From an uncultured Bacillota bacterium (GTDB lineage Bacteria > Bacillota > Clostridia > Peptostreptococcales > Anaerovoracaceae): DNA of 5,947 nt. Below are positions 1-5,081 of this stretch, piece after piece. The notes beneath the pieces were generated by a model. The model worked only from the letters and a program-made list of their open reading frames with translations, was not told the origin of the DNA and made no database searches. Numbering within the stretch: the first letter of the stretch is position 1; each line of letters starts with the position of its first letter. A program made the translations under genes and the position numbers. The stretch is taken from contig CAMJRV010000167.1 in NCBI GenBank assembly GCA_946408315.1, forward strand, positions 1 through 5,947, in the 5' to 3' direction.

Positions 1-789
1 CTGCAGTTCGGTAAGCCAGTCGTCTTTACTTTCCTTGTTCCAGATTCCGTCGATGTAGCTTTCCCGGCAGAAATCGGAAACGGTATAGCCGTTTTCCTCG
101 ATCCATTGGAACGCAAAGGCGTAGGCGTTGCGAAGGTCTGCATAATCGCCCTTGTGCATAACGGATACGGCGGCAACCGATTCGATTTTCTTAAACTGAA
201 TGTCGTCGAAATCCGGCTTCATTTGAGTAACCGCCTCGCAGAGTTCCACATTGATATCGTGATCCTTGTACTCTCCGTCAAGGTAAACGATGAAACAATA
301 TTCCGGTACGGCGCATTGAAGATCGGGATACTTCTTTGCCACCGCCTTTCCGATGGCAGGAATGACGTCGAAGTAGGCGTCATAATTCGGGACCGTAAAT
401 TTTTTGGAATAGACGATACACTCGGGCAGCTCTTTTATGGTTGCAGCGTAGTTCATAAACATTTCCTCCTCTTTATTTTGCAGTATAAACTTGATATGAG
501 AAAGCTGACTTTGCAGTTCCGCAAGCTGGGAGAGGATTTCGCTTCCCCGCTGTTCCAATATGGGGCGGGCTGGGCCGCCGGACAAGATGCACCTGATTTC
601 GTCGATGGAAAGCCCCGCCTGACGCAGTGCGCTGATCCGGTGAAGCTGTAAGAGCTGGGTCGTCGTATAAAAGCGGTAGCCGGTAAACGGATCGGTAAAC
701 TCGGGCGCTAGCAGCCCGGCTTCATCATAATAACGAAGCGCTTTGATGGTGGTCTTGCTCATTTTGGAAAACTCGCCGATGCGGAACAT
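1..789 (-). CDS. MerR-family regulator with GyrI-like effector domain (3' end cut by window edge)
   Basis: The minus-strand frame is open for 263 codons from ATG at 789 to the window edge, so the last few residues and the stop lie outside. Residues 1-70 form a MerR winged helix: MFRIGEFSKM, then ALRYYDEAGLL, then the wing GYRFY at 37-41 and LHRISALRQAGLSIDEI. Residues about 75-110 look like the linking coiled coil. Residues 115-263 match the GyrI-like (BltR/Mta-type) ligand domain, with the typical RESYIDGIW near the end (242-250) and a candidate ligand-pocket glutamate at 243. A Shine-Dalgarno GGGAG lies 7 bases before the ATG. Such proteins bind lipophilic or cationic drugs and activate efflux or detoxification genes. 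The effector cannot be read here. It is divergent from the flavodoxin-like gene and very probably controls its own promoter. The family call is firm, the target is not. Confidence 0.93.
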   Translation of the reverse strand, partial: MFRIGEFSKMSKTTIKALRYYDEAGLLAPEFTDPFTGYRFYTTTQLLQLHRISALRQAGLSIDEIRCILSGGPARPILEQRGSEILSQLAELQSQLSHIKFILQNKEEEMFMNYAATIKELPECIVYSKKFTVPNYDAYFDVIPAIGKAVAKKYPDLQCAVPEYCFIVYLDGEYKDHDINVELCEAVTQMKPDFDDIQFKKIESVAAVSVMHKGDYADLRNAYAFAFQWIEENGYTVSDFCRESYIDGIWNKESKDDWLTELQ

Positions 790-813
790 AGTCTCACTCC
801 CTTCTGTAAATCA

Positions 814-844
814 AGTCTAAAGGCTCCCCTAAAGGGAGAGTCAA
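814..844 (-). promoter_or_regulatory. MerR-type promoter with 19-bp spacer and operator dyad
   Basis: On the minus strand there is a -35 TTGACT (844-839), a spacer of exactly 19 bases, and a -10 TAGACT (819-814), ending 24 bases before the regulator's ATG. The spacer contains CTCCCTTTAGGGGAG, whose CTCCC and GGGAG arms are complementary. A 19-20 bp spacer with a central dyad is the hallmark of promoters that MerR proteins activate by untwisting DNA. The inference is that the regulator at 1-789 controls itself here. Confidence 0.85.
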
Positions 845-878
845 GGGGGAAAATAAAAAAGTTTTAACAATTCTCCAC

Positions 879-907
879 TTGACAAAAACGTAGACTGACA
901 CTATACT
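879..907 (+). promoter_or_regulatory. Sigma-A promoter of the flavodoxin-like gene
   Basis: TTGACA (879-884), a 17-base spacer and TATACT (902-907) make a near-consensus housekeeping promoter pointing at the gene that starts at 1029. The expected transcription start is near 914, giving a leader of about 115 bases. A second possible -10, TATACT at 931-936, has TTGTTA (909-914) 16 bases upstream and is weaker. Confidence 0.75.
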
Positions 908-936
908 TTTGTTAAAAAGTAGACCGATGGTATACT
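889..936. promoter_or_regulatory. Tandem repressor-like operator dyads
   Basis: The block 918-936 is AGTAGACC, GAT, GGTATACT, an inverted repeat with 7 of 8 complementary positions. A related block at 889-907, CGTAGACT, GAC, ACTATACT, has 5 of 8. The two blocks are direct repeats 29 bp apart, with GTAGAC and TATACT shared exactly. The first overlaps the -10 and spacer of the promoter at 879-907. The second lies just after the expected start of transcription. This is where a repressor would act. The TAGACC/GGTCTA-like core recalls TetR-family operators such as the LmrA/QdoR boxes of Bacillus, but no such regulator is encoded in the window. Confidence 0.6.
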
Positions 937-1028
937 AATCAAGCATAGCTTACCACGGTACTGCGAAAATGTAAAGGAAAATTGGATCGGCACAATATTA
1001 AATCAAGAATGAAAGAGAGGGATTTGTC

Positions 1029-1451
1029 ATGAATCGAATAAGCGTTGTATACGCGACAAAGACAAAACATTCTAAAAAGCTTGCGGAGGCAATCGGAAAG
1101 GCGCTGAACGTAACGGCTGTGGATGTGAGAACAAGCACTGTTCCCCGTGCGGCGGAGCTGTTGTTCCTTGTCGGAGGGATCTATGCGGGCAAAAGCTCTC
1201 CGGAGCTTATGCGCTATGTCGAGGGTTTAGATGTCAATCAGGTAAAAAAGGTCGTACTTGTCACCTCGAGTGCATCGACCGCCAGCAGAAAACAGCCGGA
1301 AGTCTACAGCCTGTTAACCGAAAAGGGCGTTGAAGTGCTGGAGGAAATCTCCTGCCCCGGAAGCTTTCTGTGGCTCAGCTTCGGGCATCCCAACACTGTT
1401 GATCTGGAGGAAGCATCTGCGCGTGCGAAAAAAATTGCGGCTGGACTATGA
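1029..1451 (+). CDS. Flavodoxin-like (flavodoxin-fold) protein
   Basis: This is a 140-residue protein with a flavodoxin fold. Strand 1 and the FMN phosphate loop are MNRISVVYATKTKHSKKLA (T10, T12, H14, S15), followed by a helix. VGGIYAGKSSPELMRYV (48-64) fits the second flavin loop, and VVLVTSSAS fits the third central strand. Such proteins bind FMN and shuttle electrons or reduce small molecules in the cytosol. The length is normal for single-domain flavodoxins, and the first loop departs from the strict T/S-x-T-x-x-T pattern, as in many flavodoxin-like clostridial proteins. AGAGAGGG lies about 8 bases before the ATG. It is divergent from the MerR regulator and 41 bp from a convergent split-barrel flavoprotein gene, so both neighbours suit a redox or detoxification role. 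The partner and substrate are unknown. Confidence 0.85.
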   Translation: MNRISVVYATKTKHSKKLAEAIGKALNVTAVDVRTSTVPRAAELLFLVGGIYAGKSSPELMRYVEGLDVNQVKKVVLVTSSASTASRKQPEVYSLLTEKGVEVLEEISCPGSFLWLSFGHPNTVDLEEASARAKKIAAGL

Positions 1452-1492
1452 TGGGGAGGGACTCCCTGGTATCGTCCTATTCTATTGCCATC

Positions 1493-1981
1493 TTATTTTT
1501 TTTTCGCGTTGACGTATTCGATGGCTTCCTTACCGGTTATGTGCTCGACGTCGATGGCGACGACATAAGCCTGGGTACACTCGGTTATTTCCTTCTGCTT
1601 TGCCGCTTCCGGCTGATCTCCGGAATATTTTTCGACAAGAGCCCGAAACGCCTCCAGCCGTTCGCCGCCTTCTGCGATCCTTGCCTTGCCAAAAGCGATG
1701 ACGCTGCGGAAATAGGAAGTATATTCTTCGCTTACGATCGTATCCTCGTCGATTACGGAAAAAGATACCTTCGGGTTTTTCGCGATCGCGTCGATCTTAT
1801 GTCCCGCTTTTCCCGAATGAAAATAGATCCTGTCATTGAAGTAGACATAGCTGAGCGGAACGGCATACGGATAATCTTCGTCTCCCAGACATGCCAAGAC
1901 GCCGTTTGTACACCGGTTCATCACGGCTGCAGTGTCTTCCGCCGATAATAACTGCTTTCCTCTTCTCATTTCTCTGAACAT
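1493..1981 (-). CDS. Pyridoxamine 5'-phosphate oxidase family (NimA-like) split-barrel flavoprotein
   Basis: This is a 162-residue complete gene on the minus strand. The N-terminus MFREMRRGKQLLS, then NGVLACLGDEDYPYAVPLSYVY (27-48) and RIYFHSGKAGHKIDAI (51-66), is the signature of the FMN-binding split-barrel proteins often annotated as 5-nitroimidazole reductases (NimA) or PNPOx-like proteins. SYFRSVIAFGKARI (88-101) and EAFRALVEKYSG (109-120) continue the family pattern. Members bind FMN or a related flavin, and many are of unknown substrate. A nitro-drug role is only a possibility. AGGAG lies 6 bases before the ATG. The coding sequence ends in nine consecutive A (three lysine codons) directly before TAA. 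The gene converges on the flavodoxin-like gene. Confidence 0.9.
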   Translation of the reverse strand: MFREMRRGKQLLSAEDTAAVMNRCTNGVLACLGDEDYPYAVPLSYVYFNDRIYFHSGKAGHKIDAIAKNPKVSFSVIDEDTIVSEEYTSYFRSVIAFGKARIAEGGERLEAFRALVEKYSGDQPEAAKQKEITECTQAYVVAIDVEHITGKEAIEYVNAKKK

Positions 1982-2018
1982 CGTTATCTCCTCGCTTTCT
2001 TCGTATCATCTCGTAACG

Positions 2019-2049
2019 ATTATATCATAACCGGGAGATACAAAGACAA
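2019..2049 (-). promoter_or_regulatory. Extended -10 promoter of the PNPOx-family gene
   Basis: On the minus strand TGATATAAT (2027-2019) is a perfect extended -10 element. A weak -35, TTGTCT (2049-2044), sits 19 bases upstream. The -10 lies 37 bases before the ATG at 1981. The promoter shows that this gene is expressed separately from kal, whose terminator lies just upstream. Confidence 0.65.
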
Positions 2050-2074
2050 TATTTTCCGGGACACAGGCTGAACG

Positions 2075-2116
2075 AAAAGCAGCAGGCCCGGGTCATACTG
2101 ACGCCGGGCCTGCTGC
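2075..2116 (-). terminator. Rho-independent terminator of kal
   Basis: A perfect 13-bp stem is formed by 2079-2091 (GCAGCAGGCCCGG) and 2104-2116. It is extended inward by GTCA/TGAC around a TAC loop, with one bulged base. Read on the minus strand it is followed by TTTT (2078-2075) and begins 26 bases after the kal stop codon. On the plus strand no T-run follows, so it acts in the minus direction. Confidence 0.85.
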
Positions 2117-2142
2117 CGATGAGAAAACTATGTCAAATATGC

Positions 2143-2532
2143 TTATTTTCTCTTGCTTTCCTTAGGAGTTACGCAGATGCCTTCTGCTTTGCAGACGACG
2201 ATTGGCTCTTCCAGGAAATCCGCTGCGGAAGGGCTGATGTCGGGTCTTGCCGCGACGACCTTTCTCGCTTCAAATCTCATTTTTCTGGAAGTGTTTCCTA
2301 CTTCATAGATTTCACCGTAGGCTTCGATATAATCTCCTGCATACGTCGGCGCTAAAAATTGAACGTCGGTGTACTTCAGGAACAATCCCTCGTCGCCGTC
2401 AATCTTGATCAGCAGTTCTGTCGCTACATCTCCGAACAGATGAACCATATGGGCTCCGTCTACAAGGCTTCCACCATAGTGAGCATCCTTATGGGACATT
2501 CTCAGACGAATCGTCGATGTGATCTTTTCCAT
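2143..2532 (-). CDS. kal: 3-aminobutyryl-CoA ammonia-lyase (Kal), lysine fermentation
   Basis: This 129-residue hotdog-fold protein matches Kal, which removes ammonia from L-3-aminobutyryl-CoA to give crotonyl-CoA late in the lysine fermentation pathway. The conserved stretch [20 protein letters not shown] (8-27) includes H18-Y19-G20-G21. It is followed by FGDVATEL (33-40), DGDEGLF, the core strand [17 protein letters not shown] and NTSRKM. The length is that of known Kal proteins. AGGAG lies 7 bases before the ATG. It is transcribed away from the sigma-54 regulator, from its own -24/-12 promoter, and ends in a strong terminator. In many clostridia kal lies in one operon with kce and kdd, so its separate divergent position here is a difference in layout. 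The identification is strengthened by kdd in the same window. A related hotdog thioesterase or dehydratase is the main alternative and is unlikely. Confidence 0.93.
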   Translation of the reverse strand: MEKITSTIRLRMSHKDAHYGGSLVDGAHMVHLFGDVATELLIKIDGDEGLFLKYTDVQFLAPTYAGDYIEAYGEIYEVGNTSRKMRFEARKVVAARPDISPSAADFLEEPIVVCKAEGICVTPKESKRK

Positions 2533-2547
2533 AATTTTTCTCCTCTT

Positions 2548-2577
2548 TTGATTTTGTGATTTGTGATTTTGTATAAT
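2548..2577 (+). promoter_or_regulatory. Candidate sigma-A promoter of the sigma-54 regulator
   Basis: TTGATT (2548-2553), an 18-base spacer and TATAAT (2572-2577) point toward the regulator gene. The -10 is perfect and the -35 fair. The leader to ATG 2717 would be about 130 bases and would pass through the kal sigma-54 promoter and the 14-base site at 2646-2659. The region is very AT-rich, so a chance match is possible. Confidence 0.45.
2550..2572. repeat. Three short tandem units in the kal leader
   Basis: The plus strand reads three successive units GATTTTGT, GATTTGT and GATTTTGT, at 2550-2557, 2558-2564 and 2565-2572. In the predicted kal transcript they lie about 20-43 bases after the start and read as CA-rich, unstructured ACAAAATC-like units just upstream of the Shine-Dalgarno. 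The repeats are real in sequence. A role is not shown. Confidence 0.5.
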
Positions 2578-2602
2578 GTTATTTTATCCTGAATTTTAAT
2601 AT

Positions 2603-2619
2603 TGCAAACAGCGTGCCAA
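2603..2619 (-). promoter_or_regulatory. Sigma-54 (-24/-12) promoter of kal
   Basis: The minus strand reads TTGGCACGCTGTTTGCA, which fits the sigma-54 consensus YTGGCACG-N4-TTGCW at every fixed position. GG (2617-2616) and GC (2605-2604) are exactly 10 bases apart. The expected start is near 2592, giving a 60-base leader before the kal ATG. Such a promoter needs an AAA+ activator, and one is encoded next door. Confidence 0.93.
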
Positions 2620-2645
2620 TGCGTTATCCTTAAATTACGTAAAGA

Positions 2646-2659
2646 GTGAACCGATTTCG
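2646..2659 (+). promoter_or_regulatory. Putative activator-binding site shared by kal and kdd
   Basis: GTGAACCGATTTCG here is identical in 14 of 14 bases to 4900-4913 upstream of kdd. Its centre is about 60 bp upstream of the expected kal start and about 65 bp upstream of the regulator's ATG. It could therefore serve both kal activation and regulator autocontrol. An 8-bp palindrome, TTACGTAA, lies next to it at 2635-2642. The proposal that the regulator binds here rests on the motif sharing and position. Confidence 0.65.
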
Positions 2660-2716
2660 CATCGCGCCTTTGAGTGGGTGATGCGGAATATGAAGGAAAG
2701 AGAGGTCAGGAACAGG

Positions 2717-4795
2717 ATGGATAACAGCTATGGAGTAAGAAGGGTGCTGGAACCGCAGCACGTGCTGTCTACCTCCGCCTGGAAAGTAGATAACAACAGG
2801 GAAATCTATCCCAATGAAATAAGAGTGTCGATCAAAAAGCTTCATCTGGAAGGGACCAGCTTCAAGCAGATCTGCATCGAATCCAACAATCATCCGGAAA
2901 AAATAAAGGACCGGATCATCGATATCGTCATCAAGAGAGGCAAGCTCCACAACCCTGTCACCGACACGGGAGGACTGCTGTGCGGAGTCGTCGAAAAGAT
3001 CGGCGAGGAGTATGACAACAAGAAGGGCTTAAAGGAAGGGGACGAAATCATCTGCAACGCGTCGCTGGCCGCCATCCCCCTCTATATCAGCAGGATTACC
3101 GCTATCGATATGGCATATAACCAGGTGGATGCCGAGGGATATGCGATCCTGTTCAATGAATTCCCTATCGTCCGGAAGCCGGAGGAGGTTCCGTTGAACC
3201 TGCTGCTGTTCGCGTTCGACGAATCCGGGACCATGTACACGGTCAGCCGGTGCGCGAAGGATAAAAAGGATTTTCTGATCGTCGGGAGCAACCTTCTGAC
3301 CAATTCCCTGTTCGGCTTCGCAATCCGGAAGGTAGCCGGGCCGGATGCCAGGATCGTCTGTCTCATCGACAATAAATCCGAAGTCATGCTGAAGGGAAAG
3401 AGCATCGATCTTCTTTTAAACAACGTCTTTTCGGAGATCTACTACGTCAACATATTGAAACCGATGGAATGTCTGGAAAAGCTCAATGCGGATTCCATGT
3501 TCGACCTGACCGTCAACTGCGCCGATATCCCGGGAGCCGAGACGATCAATATCCTTGCCGCCAGGCCGGGAGGAACGGTCTGCTTCGCGAACCTGATCAA
3601 CAACTACAATATCGCGCTGTACCTTACCGAGGCGATATCTCGGCAGCTTGAGATCCGCTGCGCCGACGGGTATCTGGAGGAATACGATGAATTCGACATC
3701 AAGGTCGTTCAGGAGCTGGCGCCGTTTCTGGAACGGGCCGTCGTTACAGAGATGAGGGTGGAGGATAACATCGCCTACCCCCTGGGACGCTCGAAAAAAG
3801 GCTTTGAGCTTCAGGGCTACCGGAAGAGCCTGGTGGAGGACTTCATCTGTGAAAGCCGGGCCATGGCTACGGTGCTGGACGAAATTCTCAGCGTCGCAAA
3901 ATATGACTGCAACGTACTCGTTACAGGGGATACGGGAGTCGGCAAGGAAAAGGTCGCCACGATCATACAGAAGAACAGCAACCGGAGGATGCAGCCTTTT
4001 GTCAAGATCAACTGTGCCGCCATTGCGGATAGCCTGATCGAGTCGGAATTCTTCGGCTATGAAAAGGGGTCTTTTACCGGCGCCAACGCCACGGGAAAAA
4101 AGGGGTATTTTGAGGTTGCGGACAACGGAATCATCTTTCTGGATGAAATCGGCGAACTTCCCCTCGACCTGCAGGCCAAGCTGCTGCGGGTGATTCAGGA
4201 CGGCGAATTCTTCCGCGTGGGCGGTACGGAACCGATCAAAACCAACGTAAGGATCATATCCGCCACCAATCGGAATCTGGAAAAGCTTGTCGAAGAAAAG
4301 AAGTTCCGCAGGGACCTTTATTACAGGCTGAACGTGTTTCCGATCCGCGTTCCGACCCTCGACGAGCGAAAGGCTGAAATTCCGGCGCTGGTGGAATACT
4401 TCATGGGAAAATACACGGAGAAATTCGGAATCGAGAGGACGATCGCAGAGGACGCGATGACATATTTGAAGGAGTGCAGCTGGCCGGGAAATATCCGGGA
4501 GCTGGAGAACGTGGTTCAGCGGCTGCTCATCACTTCCAGAGGCGAGACGATAACGGTTCTGGACGTCATGAAGGAGCTTCATACCGATCTCTTTGAAAAG
4601 GCGACGATAAACTTCGAAGACGGACCGTTTGAAGAGGCTGGAAAGATGAACCTGGACGACATGGTGGGCAGTTTTGAAAAGAACATCATTCAATATGCCT
4701 GCGAAAAGCACGGTTCGACCAGAAAGGCGGCAAAAGCCATTGGAATCAGCCAGACGCAGCTGATCCGAAAGAAAACGAAATACAATATCATTTAA
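2717..4795 (+). CDS. Sigma-54 transcription activator with Kdd-like sensor domain
   Basis: This is a 692-residue regulator in three parts. Residues 1-355 resemble the neighbouring Kdd enzyme end to end: NPVTDTGG (79-86) against NPVTGSGG, DLTVNCAD (263-270) against DVVINCVN, and GGTVCF (285-290) against DGTVYF. The glycine-rich cofactor loop is replaced by GSNLLTNS (190-197). Residues 376-610 are a sigma-54 AAA+ domain with Walker A GDTGVGKE (404-411), the sigma-54 contact loop GSFTGA (451-456), Walker B IIFLDE (472-477), FRRDLYYRLN (530-539) and WPGNIRELEN (589-598). Residues 653-692 are a TyrR/Fis-like helix-turn-helix (HGSTRKAAKAIGISQTQLIR). There is no receiver or PAS domain. It lies between two sigma-54 promoters that face outward to kal and kdd, so it is probably the lysine-pathway activator, sensing a lysine-derived intermediate. 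ATG 2717 is chosen because it aligns with the Kdd N-terminus and has AGAGG/CAGGAA upstream. GTG 2678, ATG 2681 and ATG 2690 are in frame upstream but have poor ribosome sites. Confidence 0.93.
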   Translation: MDNSYGVRRVLEPQHVLSTSAWKVDNNREIYPNEIRVSIKKLHLEGTSFKQICIESNNHPEKIKDRIIDIVIKRGKLHNPVTDTGGLLCGVVEKIGEEYDNKKGLKEGDEIICNASLAAIPLYISRITAIDMAYNQVDAEGYAILFNEFPIVRKPEEVPLNLLLFAFDESGTMYTVSRCAKDKKDFLIVGSNLLTNSLFGFAIRKVAGPDARIVCLIDNKSEVMLKGKSIDLLLNNVFSEIYYVNILKPMECLEKLNADSMFDLTVNCADIPGAETINILAARPGGTVCFANLINNYNIALYLTEAISRQLEIRCADGYLEEYDEFDIKVVQELAPFLERAVVTEMRVEDNIAYPLGRSKKGFELQGYRKSLVEDFICESRAMATVLDEILSVAKYDCNVLVTGDTGVGKEKVATIIQKNSNRRMQPFVKINCAAIADSLIESEFFGYEKGSFTGANATGKKGYFEVADNGIIFLDEIGELPLDLQAKLLRVIQDGEFFRVGGTEPIKTNVRIISATNRNLEKLVEEKKFRRDLYYRLNVFPIRVPTLDERKAEIPALVEYFMGKYTEKFGIERTIAEDAMTYLKECSWPGNIRELENVVQRLLITSRGETITVLDVMKELHTDLFEKATINFEDGPFEEAGKMNLDDMVGSFEKNIIQYACEKHGSTRKAAKAIGISQTQLIRKKTKYNII

Positions 4796-4839
4796 TATTG
4801 TTTGAACGGCGGCGCTTGACCGTCGATTTGAATAGAAAC

Positions 4840-4897
4840 AAGGGATGGAATGCCTTTTTCGCGGATAAACTAAAGCCGATGCATTTCGTCCCTTTTT
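4840..4897 (+). terminator. Terminator of the sigma-54 regulator gene
   Basis: AAGGGATGGAATGC (4840-4853) pairs with GCATTTCGTCCCTT (4881-4894) over 14 positions, two of them G-U. The T-run at 4893-4897 follows directly. The 27-base loop is long but can be partly closed by CTTT/AAAG. It lies 45 bases after the stop codon and separates the regulator's transcript from kdd. Confidence 0.7.
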
Positions 4898-4899
4898 AT

Positions 4900-4917
4900 G
4901 TGAACCGATTTCGGTTC
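4900..4917 (+). promoter_or_regulatory. Distal putative activator site of kdd
   Basis: This begins with GTGAACCGATTTCG, identical to 2646-2659, and continues into a dyad GAACCGATTTCGGTTC (4902-4917) with perfect 7-base arms. GTTCGAAC, itself palindromic, overlaps the right end (4914-4921 region). The centre is about 107 bp upstream of the expected kdd start, normal for a sigma-54 upstream activating sequence. Confidence 0.7.
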
Positions 4918-4938
4918 GAACAAAATCCTGGTTTTGAT

Positions 4939-4952
4939 CAAAATCGTTTCAC
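4939..4952 (-). promoter_or_regulatory. Proximal, inverted near-copy of the activator site
   Basis: Read on the minus strand this is GTGAAACGATTTTG, which matches GTGAACCGATTTCG at 12 of 14 positions. It is inverted relative to the distal site, with its centre about 37 bp away and about 72 bp upstream of the expected kdd start. The perfect palindrome TTTTGATCAAAA (4932-4943) overlaps its edge. Confidence 0.55.
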
Positions 4953-4989
4953 TTGAGGGATGAGGCGCACTATTTTCAACGGAATGCCA

Positions 4990-5006
4990 TTGGCACACTA
5001 TTTGCT
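4990..5006 (+). promoter_or_regulatory. Sigma-54 (-24/-12) promoter of kdd
   Basis: TTGGCACACTATTTGCT has the invariant GG (4992-4993) and GC (5004-5005) exactly 10 bases apart and departs from the consensus only in the G after TGGCAC. The expected start is near 5017, leaving a 65-base leader before the kdd ATG. No good sigma-A promoter competes with it in 4898-5081. Confidence 0.92.
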
Positions 5007-5081
5007 ATATATTAATGGCGCAATCACTAATTCTAAATGAATGTTAAAATGAAACTGAATAAACCTAGGAGGAAAAAGAAA

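Noticed and set aside
106..651. Plus-strand open frame of 181 codons
   Set aside because: It is antisense to the MerR/GyrI regulator, whose motifs are clear in the minus-strand frame. It has no ribosome site or family resemblance.
1454..1466. GGGAG/CTCCC hairpin between the convergent genes as a terminator
   Set aside because: It has only 5 bp with a three-base loop, and the nearest T-run (1496-1504) is 30 bases away, so it does not support a terminator call.
1448..1948. Plus-strand open frame overlapping the flavodoxin stop
   Set aside because: It is antisense to the PNPOx-family gene, which has recognised motifs, a promoter and a Shine-Dalgarno.
2079..2116. The strong hairpin as a mobile-element end or plus-strand terminator
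   Set aside because: No transposase gene or second copy is present. The T-run exists only in the minus direction, right after the kal stop.
4067..4084. GSFTGA instead of GAFTGA as a sign of lost sigma-54 contact
   Set aside because: Serine at the second position is a known functional variant among sigma-54 activators, and the adjacent sigma-54 promoters argue that the protein works.
3416..4711. Long minus-strand open frame of about 431 codons opposite the regulator
   Set aside because: It lies wholly antisense to a gene with clear AAA+ and Kdd-like motifs, and its translation shows no recognisable domain. It is a shadow of codon bias in the plus-strand gene.
4806..4823. ACGG/CCGT hairpin just after the regulator stop
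   Set aside because: It has a four-base stem with a 10-base loop and no T-run. The hairpin at 4840-4897 is far better.
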